Shown here: positions 1-9,634 of the stretch, piece after piece
Layout of the letters: each line of letters starts with the position of its first letter
How positions within the stretch are numbered: the first letter of the stretch is position 1
Program-made: the position numbers and the translations under genes
DNA from: Diacronema lutheri
Lineage: Eukaryota; Haptophyta; Pavlovophyceae; Pavlovales; Pavlovaceae
Assembly (NCBI GenBank): GCA_019448385.1
Contig: JAGTXO010000063.1
Location: 1-64,000 of the forward strand
Direction of reading: 5' to 3'
DNA: 64,000 nt
The notes under the pieces: model-generated
Seen by the model: only the letters and a program-made list of their open reading frames with translations
What the model was told of the DNA's origin: nothing
The model's database searches: none

Positions 1-198
1 CCCCCCCCCCCCCCCCCCCCCTCGCTCTTCCCCTCTTGCCCTGCCCCACCGCCCTGACCCCACCTTCCCCCCTCCAACCCCATCTCCCCTTCCCTCTTTC
101 CGGACATAACCCGTTTCCCCGGACATAACCCGTTTCCCCGGACATAACCCGTTTCCCCGGACACAACCCGTTTCCCCGGACACAACCCGTCCCCGCAG
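1..198 (+). repeat. Intron end with 19-bp tandem repeat
   Basis: This is the 3' part of an intron of the ISWI gene. It opens with a run of about 21 C and ends at a CCCCGCAG acceptor at 191-198. Between about 98 and 190 a 19-bp unit (ccccggacataacccgttt) is repeated five times; the last two copies read acacaa in place of acataa. Confidence 0.8.
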
Positions 199-1991
199 GT
201 GTGCGTCACGTCGTACGAGATGGTCACCAAGGAGGCGACGGCCTTCCGCAAGTTCGCCTGGCGGTGCGCGCCCGCTGCCGCGGCTGCCTGCCGCCGCGAC
301 TACGTCGTTTTGCGCGCCCCCCCGGCCCTCCACCTCCCGCCCCTTCCCGCCCCTTCCCCTCCTTTCCCCTCCTTTCCCCTCATTTCCCCTCCTTTCCCCT
401 CCTTTCCCCTCATTCTCCCTCCTTTCCCCTCCTTCCCGCCCCCCCTCATTCGAAACCTGCGCGACCAACCGACCCACCGGCCGTGCGCGCGCGCCATGCA
501 GGTACGTGATCGTCGACGAGGCGCACCGGATGAAGAACGAGCAGTCTCTGCTCTCGCAGGTACGTTCCCCCCTCCCGGACTCGCCGGGCCCGCCCGGACC
601 CGCCCGGACCCGCCCGGACCAGCCTGCCAAGGCTCGGCGCTTGGCGCGGAGCCCGCCTGCCGCGTGCGATTTCCTTAACGTGCCCCTGCGTGCGTGCGCT
701 CGCGGCTGCTGACTCTGATCCTCATCCCCGCCCTTCCTGATCCCCCCCCCCCCTTCCCCCTCCCCTCCCCTCCCCTCCCCTCCATTCCCCATGCATGCGT
801 CCATGCCCCCCTCCTCCCTCCCCCCGCCCCTCCCCCCCCTCCTCTGCATGCGCAGGTGCTGCGCAGCCTCTCGTCACACTCGCGCCTGCTGATCACCGGC
901 ACGCCCCTGCAGAACAACTTGCACGAGCTGTGGGCGCTGCTTAACTTTTTGCTGCCCGACATCTTCTCCTCCGCCGAGCAGGTGCGGCGCGCGCGAGCTC
1001 TTTCCCTTCCCTCCTCCTCTCCCTCCTTTTCCCCCGTCCCCCTCCTCTCCCTCCTTTTCCCCCGTCCCCCGTCCCCCTCCTCTCCCTCCTTTTCCCCCGT
1101 CCCCCTCCTCCCCTCCTCCCCCCTTCCCCCTCCTCCCTCCCTCCTTCCCCCCTTTCCCCCCTTCCCCCTCTCCTCCCTCTCCCTCCCCTTCCCGTCCTCT
1201 CCATGTCCCCTCCCCCTCCTCCTTTCCCTTCCCCCTGCCCCCTCCCCATCGCGCCGCTCACCGCACGTGCTGCGCTGCCCTGACGCATGCATGCATGCTG
1301 ATGCATGCTGATGCATGCTGATGCATGCTGATGCATGCTGATGCATGCTGATGCATGCTGATGCATGCTGATGCATGCTGATGCATGCTGATGCATGCTG
1401 ATGCATGCTGATGCATGCTGATGCATGCTGATGCATGCTGATGCATGCTGATGCATGCTGATGCATGCTGATGCATGCTGATGCATGCTGATGCCCCTTC
1501 GCCCTCCTCACCCCCCCCCCCCTCCACGCATGCTGATGCATGCATGCATGCATGCTGATATGCGATCGCGCAGTGGCGCGAGTGGTTCGACCTCGACGAC
1601 AAGGAGGTTGAGGAGGAGGTGATCAGCAAGCTGCACAAGGTGCGATCACTACCGCCCACTGCGCGATCGCGCACCGCCGTCAGCGGCGAGGCGGCGGCGC
1701 GCGCAAAGGCCGCGCGCGCGCGCACCGCGCGCTGAGCACCCGCGCGGCACGTGGCGTGGCGTGCGGTCGTGGCGCAGGTGCTGCGGCCTTTCTTGCTGCG
1801 GCGCGTCAAGGGCGAGGTGGAGGGCGACCTGCCGCCCAAGAAGGAGATGCTGCTCAGCCTCGGCCTCTCGCCGATGCAGCGCGAGCAGTACAAGTCGATC
1901 CTCAAGCGGGTGCGCGAGCGCTGCTGCGCGCGTGGTTGCGAGCAGATGTCCGGGAGCCCCGTCCGGAGGCCGCACTTTGAGGGGTGGTATC

Positions 1992-2022
<31 letters not shown>

Positions 2023-5000
2023 GAGGAGATGGAAGAGGGGAGGAGGAAGGGAGGAGGGGAGGAGACGCCTTGTGCCCGCCCGCCCCCTGTTCCGTCTCTT
2101 CCGCCTGCCAGCCTCCTCCCCCCCTTCCCCCCAGCCCCGCACCTCCCACGCAGAAGGCCGCACAGCCAGCGCCGCGCGCAACGTGCGCCATGCAACCGCC
2201 GCCCCGCCTCCTGCCTCCCCGTTTCCCCGCCGCCGCCGTTGCGCCGCCGTTTCGCCGCCGTTTCGCCGCCGTTTCACCGCGCAGGACATTGACGCGCTCT
2301 ACTCGTCGACGGGCACGCAGTTCGCGGCGAACAAGGGGCGGCTGCTCAACATCGTGATGCAGTTACGCAAGTGCTGTAACCACCCGTACCTCTTCGAGGG
2401 CGTGGAGGACAAGTCGCTCCCGCCGTACGTCGCAGCCGCGGCCGGCCTTGCGCGCGGCTGTGGGTGGCGTCTGGCCCACCGCCACCGCCTCACACGCCTG
2501 ACTCCTTCCTCATTCACCCCCACTTCGCACCCTGCCTTCGCCTGCCCTGTCATACCTTCTCTACCTCTCCTTGCCCATCCCCCCCACCCCTTTCTCTTGG
2601 CGATCTCTCCCATCTCTCTCTCCCCCCTCCCCTCCCCTCCCCTCCCCTCCCCTCCCGTTCCCCATTCCCCCTCCTCCCCGTCCCGTCCTTGCACCCCACT
2701 CAAACCCGCAAACCCCCAAACCCCCAAACCCCAACCCCCAACCCCCCTCGTGTCCCCCCCCCCCCCCCCCCCGTTCCAACCCTCAGCTACGGCGAGCACC
2801 TCGTCGAGAACAGCGGCAAGCTGACGCTCCTCGACAAGCTCCTTGTCAGGCTCAAGCAGGGCGGCCATCGTGTCCTCATCTTCTCGCAGGTTCGCACCGC
2901 CGCCGCCTCGTGACGCCTCGCGCGCGCACGGCCGCCGCCGCCGCTCGCCGTCGCGGCCGCCGGCGTCGCGGCGACGGCCTGACGCGCGCGCCCCCGCCAA
3001 CGGACGGCGCGCGATGTGCGCTCCGCCCCCGCCCCCGCCCCCGCCCCCTCCCGCGCCCCCGCCCCCGCCCCCGCCCCCTCCCGCGCCCACGCCCCCGCCC
3101 CGGCCCCCGCCCCCGCCCCCTCCCGCGCCCCCGCCCCCTCCCGCGCCCCCGCCCCCGCCCCCGCCCCCTCCCGCGCCCCCTCCCGCGCCCCCGCGCCCCC
3201 GCCCCCGCCCCCGCCCCCGCCCCCGCCCCCTCCCGCGCCCCCGCCCCCACCCCCGCCCGCGCCCCCGCCCCCGCCCCCGCCCCCGCCTCCGCCCCCCCCT
3301 CGCCGCAGATGACGCGCATGCTGGACATCCTCGAGGACTACTGCCACTGCCGCGAGTTTGAATACTGCCGCATTGACGGGCACACGGGCGGCGAGGAGCG
3401 GCAGGACGCGATCGACGCGTTCAACGCGCCCAACTCGTCCGTCTTCCTCTTCCTCCTCTCGACGCGCGCGGGCGGCCTCGGCATCAACCTGCAGACCGCT
3501 GACACGGTCGTGCTCTACGACTCGGACTGGAACCCGCAGGCGGACTTGCAGGCGCAGGACAGGGCGCATCGCATCGGGCAGAAGAAGCAGGTGAACGTGT
3601 ACCGGCTGATGGTCGCGGACTCGATCGAGGAGAAGATGATTGAGCGAGCCGAGCTCAAGTTGCGCATGGACGCGGCTGTGATCCAGCAGGGGCGCCTCGC
3701 GGACAAGTCCAAGGCCATGTCGAAAGAGGACGCGATCCACGCGATTCGATACGGCGCCGATAAGATCTTCAAGGTGCGTGTCATACCGCCCCGCGCAGCA
3801 AATTTCCCGCCCAGCCACCGCCCAGCCCAGCCAACGCCTAGCCAAGCCAAGCCAAACCCAGCCCAGCCCAGCCACAGCCCAGCCACCGCCCAGCCAGGCC
3901 AGCCCGCCGTCCGCCCGTCCCTGCCGCGCCGCGCCGCGTCCGCCCGCCCGCGGCCGCACGGCGGCGACGCGCGCGCGCCCCCTCCGCCGCGCGGCCTTCT
4001 TTTTAAAACGAGGCGCGCCTGGCCCGTCGCCATCGTGCGCCGCGCTCGTGCTCGGGCGCCGACTGACGCGCGCCCCGCGCGACGCCCCGCGTTCGCCTCG
4101 CGCCGCGCCGCGCCGCGCCGCGCCGTGCCGCCATGTGCCGCCGCCATCGTTTGCCGCCGCCATCGTGTGCCGCCATCGTGTGCCGCCATCGTGTGCCGCC
4201 ATCGTGTGCCGCCATCGTGTGCCGCCATCGTGTGCCGCCATCGTGTGCCGCCATCATGTGCCGCCATCGTGTGCCGCCATCGTGTGCCGCCATCGTGTGC
4301 CGCCATCGTGTGCCGCCTTGCCATGCCGCCATTCCCCGCCGCCACGCCGCGCCGCGCCGGCCCGCCTCGCGCTCGCCATCGACCACGCAGGCGAGCAACA
4401 TGGGCGTAACGGACGAGGACATTGAGGTGATCCTTTCGCGTGGCAAGGACCTGACGAGCGCGCGCTCGCAGCTGACGGACAAGAACAAGAAGGGGTTGCT
4501 TGACTTCTCGTCGTCGGACTTTGCGTACCAGAACTTTGAGGGCACGGACTACTCGAAGCAGGTGCGAGGCTGCTGGTCCTTTCTCCTCTTCCTCTCCAAC
4601 CCTTTCCACCTCCCTTCCCACCTCCCTCCCTACCCCCCCCCCCCCCCTCCCGTTGCTCCCCACCCCCCCCCCCCCCGCGCGCCCCGCCACCCCGCCACCC
4701 GCCCCCCCAACCCCACCCTACCCCCCCCCCGCCAACCCCTCGCCAACGTTACACCCCCCCCCCCAACCCCCCCCGCAGACTGGCGCCGCCGCGTCCGACC
4801 TCGCCTTCATGACCAACGTCGTCGAGGCGATGGGCAAGCGCGAGCGCCCGGCCGCCGTCTACTCCGAGCGCGAGCCGCGCGGCTTCTCCGCGCAGCAGGC
4901 GGCGGCGCTCATGCCCAAGTTGCCAAAGATGCGTCGCATGCCGGAGATGCGTGACTTCCAGCTGTGCGCGCCCGCGTCACGCGACCGACACGCGACCGTC

Positions 5001-8000
5001 ACGCGACCGTCACGCGACCGTCACGCGACCGTCACGCGACCGTCACGCGACCGTCACGCGACCGACACGCGACCGACACGCGACCGTTACGCACCCGCCG
5101 CGCCTCCGCCCCCTGTTGCGCTCATGCGCGCCGTGCCGTCCCTACACGCACATCCCATCCCCCCCCCCCTCCCCCCCTGCCCCTTCCCGCCCCCCCTCCT
5201 TCCTGTCCCGCCCCGCCCCCCCCCCCCCCCCCCGGACCGACCCCCTTTCGCCCTGCCCGCCGCCATCGTGCGGCCCCCCTGCCAGGTACAATGCTCCCCG
5301 CATCCAGGAGCTTTTCGTCAAAGAGCATGAGCTCGAGGTGCGCGCCCAGTGCCAGTCAGTCAAGCTGCACAGTCAGTCAAGCCACACAGTCGCATCCCAT
5401 TCACAGCAACCCGCTCACACTCACACCATCTCCGCCCCCCTCCCCTCCCCTCCCCTCCCCTCGCCCTCCCCTCCCCTCGCCCTCCCCTCCCCTCCCCTCC
5501 CCCCCATCCCATCCCCTCCCCTCCCACCCCCCACCCGCAGATCGCACGCTCCAAGCGGATCGCGCAGGGCGGCAACAGCGGCGAGGAGGCGCTCGCTGAC
5601 GGCGAGGTGCTCTCCGCGGCGGAGGAGGCGGAGAGGCGCGCGCTCCTTGACGCGGGCTTTGCGACGTGGGGCCGCACGGACTTCAACCGCTTCATCCGCG
5701 CCGCGGAGAGGTGGGCGCGAGCGCTGCCCTGCCATTTCACCTCCCCTCCCCCCCTGCCCTGCGCTGCGCTGCCCTGCCATTTCACCTCCCCTCCCCCCCT
5801 GCCCTGCGCTGCGCTGCCCTGCCATTTCACCTCCCCTCCCCCCCTGCCCTGCGCTGCGCTGCCCTGCCATTTCACCTCCCCTCCCCCCCTGCCCTGCGCT
5901 GCGCTGCCCTGCCATTTCACCTCCCCTCCCCCCCTGCCCTGCGCTGCGCTGCCCTGCCATTTCACCTCCCCTCCCCCCCTGCCCTGCGCTGCGCTGCCCT
6001 GCCATTTCACCTCCCCTCCCCCCCTGCCCTGCGCTGCGCTGCCCTGCCATTTCACCTCCCCTCCCCCCCTGCCCTGCGCTGCGCTGCCCTGCCATTTCAC
6101 CTCCCCTCCCCCCCTGCCCTGCGCTGCGCTGCCCTGCCATTTCACCTCCCCTCCCCCCCTGCCCTGCCTCCCTGCCCCCCCCCCCCCCCCCCCCCCCCCC
6201 TTGCCTTGCGGCACTGCGCTGCCAATTTACCTCCCACCCCCTGCCCCGCCCCCCTGCCCTGCCCCCCCTCCCCCCCCTCCCCTGCCCTGCCATGCCATGC
6301 CCTACGGGCACTGCGCGCAGGTACGGCCGGCGCGACGTCGAGAAGATCGCGCGCGAGGTCGAGGGCAAGACCGTCGACGAGGTGACGGCGTACAGGGACG
6401 CGCTCTTCGACCGCGGGCCGGTCCTCCTCGCCGAGTGGGAGCGCATTGAGAAGAAGATTCTGGAAGGTGCGTGTGCTGCGTCGCGTGCCCCCCTGGTGGG
6501 GTCTTCTGTCGACGCCTCGTCCCTCCCTTCATCCGCCCACTACCTTGCAGTCCTACCTTGCAGTCTCCCTATAAGCAACCCCCTCCCCCAATCCCCTTCC
6601 CCCTTCTTTTTTAAAAACCGCCCGACCCTTTTTGAAACTGCCCGCCCGCCCGCCCCCCCCCCCCCCCCCCCCCCCCAAACAGGCGAGAGGAAGCTCGCCC
6701 CCCTCCCCTCCCATTCCATACCCCCTCCCCCCCCCCCAATTCCCCCCAACTCACAAACCGCCCCCCCGCCCCCCCCCCCCCCCCCCCCCAATTCCCCCCA
6801 ACTCACAAACCCCCCCCCCCCCCAACAGGCGAGAAGAAGCTCGCCCCCCTCCCCTCCCATTCCATACCCCCCCCCCCCCCCCCCCCCCCAATTCCCCCCA
6901 ACTCACAAACCGCCCCCCCCCCCCCCAACAGGCGAGAAGAAGCTCGCCCCCCTCCCCTCCCATTCCATACCCCCTCCCCCCCCCCCCCCCAATTCCCCCC
7001 AACTCACAAACCGCCCCCCCCCCGCCCCCCCCCCCCCCCCCCCCCAACAGGCGAGAAGAAGCTCGCCCCCCTCCCCTCCCATTCCATACCCCCTCCCCCC
7101 CCCCCCCCCCCCCCCAATTCCCCCCAACTCACAAACCGCCCCCCCCCCCCCCCCCCCCCAACAGGCGAGAAGAAGCTCGCCCCCCTCCCCTCCCATTCCA
7201 TACCCCCTCCCCCCCCCCCCCCCCAATTCCCCCCAACTCACAAACCGCCCCCCCGCCCCCCCCCCCCCCCCCCCCCAACAGGCGAGAAGAAGCTCGCCCC
7301 CCTCCCCTCCCCCCCCCCCCCCCCCCCCCAATTCCCCCCAACTCACAAACCGCCCCCCCCCCCCCCCCAACAGGCGAGAAGAAGCTCGCCGTGCGCGAGG
7401 AGATGCAAGAGGCGCTGCGCAGCAAGATCGCAAAGTACGACAACGCGTGGCAGCAGCTCACGCTCAAGTACGGCACGAGCCGCGGCAAGGTCTTCAACGA
7501 GGAGGAAGATCGCTTCCTCCTCTGCATGACCAACAAGCTCGGCTACGGCCAGGTCCGCGCCGCGGCGATGAGCTGCACGGACGCCAAAAGCCACTGCTCC
7601 CCCCCCCCCCCTTCCCCTCCCAGCCCCTCCCGCGCGCGCTGTGCCACGCGCGCGTGCGCCCTGCGGACCCCAACCTTCGCCGCCCGCCGCCCGCCGTCTG
7701 CGCCGCCGCGCCGCGCCCCGCCCCAAAAACGCGCCAACGCCCCGTTTCAAACGGCGCGCGCCACACCGGCCGCCACTTTTCAAAAACGGCGCGCAGTGGG
7801 ACGAGCTCAAGCGCGAGATCCGCCGGTCGCTCGAATTTCGCTTCGATTGGATTTTCAAATCGCGCACGCCGCAGGAGCTGGCGCGCCGCGTCGACCTGCT
7901 CATTCGCCTCGTGATGAACGAGGGCAAGGACGGCGCGCAGACGGCGCGCGGCGGCGCGACGGGCAAGCGCGGCGCGGACGGCGGCGCGGGCTCGGCGCAG

Positions 8001-8069
8001 CCTGCGCCCAAGGCCGCCAAGGAGAAGGATGGCGGCGCGGCCGCCGCGGCGGCGGGCGCGGCCAACTGA
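199..8069 (+). CDS. ISWI: ISWI-type chromatin remodelling ATPase (5' partial)
   Basis: ATP-dependent nucleosome-sliding motor of the nucleus. Fifteen exons can be joined in frame: 199-263, 502-559, 856-981, 1574-1639, 1778-1909, 2285-2424, 2787-2889, 3309-3773, 4391-4561, 4779-4963, 5286-5337, 5541-5710, 6321-6466, 7374-7552, 7797-8069. They give 776 residues ending at TGA. Visible motifs are DEAH at residues 27-30, TGTPLQNN near 55-62, [10 protein letters not shown] at 281-290 and [11 protein letters not shown] at 311-321. After the helicase come a HAND-like region, a SANT domain (about 560-610) and a SLIDE domain (about 640-725), which is the diagnostic ISWI order. The N-terminal part, with the P-loop motif, lies left of the window. 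The tail after SLIDE is Ala/Gly/Lys-rich. Donors are mostly GTGCG or GTACGT. Confidence 0.95.
1284..1495. repeat. 10-bp minisatellite in ISWI intron
   Basis: About 20 nearly perfect head-to-tail copies of gatgcatgct lie in the intron between the exons ending at 981 and starting at 1574. The unit contains the palindrome atgcat, so the array can fold back on itself. A C/T-rich tract precedes it. Confidence 0.95.
3016..3300. repeat. CCCCCG-rich low-complexity tract in ISWI intron
   Basis: Some 280 bp of the intron before the exon at 3309 consist almost only of cgcccc and ctcccgc units. The sense strand is C-rich, so the other strand carries closely spaced G runs of the kind that can form G-quadruplexes. 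No gene is seen in it. Confidence 0.85.
4130..4325. repeat. 13-bp minisatellite in ISWI intron
   Basis: About 14 copies of gccgccatcgtgt stand in a row in the intron before the exon at 4391. A few copies carry single changes, such as catcatgt for catcgtgt. Confidence 0.9.
4976..5095. repeat. 11-bp minisatellite just after a donor site
   Basis: About ten copies of cacgcgaccgt (with some cacgcgaccga) begin only a few bases downstream of the donor at 4964, inside the ISWI intron that ends at 5285. Confidence 0.9.
5732..6170. repeat. 45-bp tandem repeat, 10 copies
   Basis: Ten copies with an exact 45-bp period (ccatttcacc recurs at 5732, 5777, 5822 and so on to 6137) fill most of the ISWI intron 5711-6320. 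The copies are almost identical, which points to recent expansion. A poly-C run follows at 6176-6200. Confidence 0.95.
6640..7385. repeat. Tandem repeat that copies a splice acceptor and exon start
   Basis: The ISWI intron 6467-7373 contains about six copies, each some 90-120 bp, of a unit made of poly-C, aattccccccaactcacaaa, poly-C and then aacaggcgagaagaagctcg. The last part equals the true acceptor (cag at 7371-7373) plus the first 17 bases of the exon at 7374. In decoy copies the match stops there and ccccctcccctcccattcc follows; only the final copy continues into coding sequence. Confidence 0.9.
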
Positions 8070-9634
8070 GCGCAGAGGCGCGGCCGCGTCGGCCGCGGCA
8101 CGGGGCGTGTTTCACGTCTCAAGCCACACGCTGCTGACAACGGGATGCTCGCATGCTCTCCCAGCTCCATCTGCGTGGTCGTGACTTGGACTGAGAAAAG
8201 AGAGTGAAGAGTCAGCACACGTCTTTCTCTGGCGTATTTTTCGTCCAAAAAATGCGATGCGCGGGGATCGACGACATTGGTGGCTACTCGATTCCCCCGC
8301 AGCTGGTGCTGACCCCGCTGTCCTGACGTAAGCGCCGTTAGTATAGATACTAACGCCAGGCGGAGCAGGCCCAAAGGCCCACACGCGCCTAGCCACCGCG
8401 CGCCGCCGCCCGCGCGCCGCCGCACCGGTGGCCGCCGTCAATCACACCACCGGCCGACGCGCACGCGCACGCCGAGGCCCGAAGATCGTCGGCGACGACC
8501 GCCACCCCCGAGCCGCCGCCTGCCACGTCGCCAAGCCGCCCGCCGTCGCTGCAGAGCGCGACGCCCGCCGCCAGCGAGCCGCCGCCCTCCCCGCCGCGTC
8601 GCAGCCCCCTGCCGCCGCCGCGAAGCGCACCGCCACCCGCCGCCAGCGTGGCAAGCGCCGCGATGCTGGCCGCGTGGCCGCGCACGCGCGCCCCGCCACC
8701 CCCAAACCCACCGACCGGGGCGAAAAGTACGTTGTTCGCGGTGCCTGCGCAGTCGATGGGCAGGGGCGGCGGGGCGCGCGGAACGCGGCCATCAGAGCGC
8801 GAGGGCGCAGCCGTCGCAAGCGAAGGTTTCGTCGTAGAGAAGGCCACGCCGCCGTCGCTCGTGCGGCCGTGCGCGCGCGCCCCGCCACCTCCAAACCCAC
8901 CGACCGGGGCGAAAAGTGCGTTGTTCGCGGTGCCGGCGCAGTCGATGGGCAAATGCCCTCAATTGTCCCCAGTCTCGCGCTTCAGGCTACCTCTCCTTTG
9001 TCTGCTCCCGCCTCTGCCTTTGCAAGCGGATCGGTGGGCTCTGCGGGGGGCGGCCGCGATGCGCATTGCTCCGCACGCGCCGCACGTGCCGCGGTGCCCA
9101 TCGGTGGGTGGGCGCCGCGCTCCGCCCCTGTGGTCGGGCACGCTCGTTGGCGCGGCGCCCGGCGGCGCCGGGCCGGGCGGGGGCGGCGGGCCGCGCGCTG
9201 GCGTGGCGGGCTGCGCCATGCTGGCTAAGGGCGGCGGCGCACCCGACGGCGACGACTGGCTGCTGGGCGGCGTCCGGCGTCCGTCGCTTCGCGACCTCGA
9301 CGCGCGCCTTCTGGCGTGGGGTGGATAGGCGCGGCAGGGGTTGGCACGCCCCCGCCGCGTCCTTGCCGTCCTCGCCGTCTCCGCTGCCGGCGTGCACAGG
9401 GTCGACGCTCTCACTTCGGCCCGACGTTGCGCGCGCGCTCCCTTTCGCTCGCTCCGTTTGTCCAGCCTCGGCCCCGTGCACGCCCCCCTGCCGCGTCCTT
9501 GCCGTCCTCGCCGTCTGTGTGCTCCCCGTCCAAAGTCGCCATACGCGACTCGTGTGCTGGCAGTGCTGCACGTGTGCCCCGCGCGTCGCGACGCATGCGC
9601 GCCGGCTGCCACGGATTGACGACTCACGCACGCG
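8070..9634. other. Intergenic region with a 76-bp duplication, no supported gene
   Basis: This lies between the ISWI stop and the stop of the opposing gene. A block of about 76 bp, containing aaacccaccgaccggggcga, occurs at 8687-8762 and again at about 8876-8951 with three differences. A shorter phrase, gtccttgccgtcctcgccgt, occurs near 9358 and 9496. Reading frames are open on both strands because stop codons are rare at this GC content. The minus-strand frame 8389-8952 would encode two copies of a Gly-rich peptide, but nothing in it looks like a known family. AT-rich spots near 8195-8360 may hold UTR or promoter sequence. Confidence 0.6.

Noticed and set aside
675-1553. Minus-strand frame encoding a His/Ala/Ser repeat protein
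   Set aside because: It is the translation of the 10-bp minisatellite inside an ISWI intron; all frames of that array are open by arithmetic.
5732-6170. CRISPR-like array
   Set aside because: The 45-bp units are contiguous with no spacers and lie in a spliceosomal intron of a nuclear gene.
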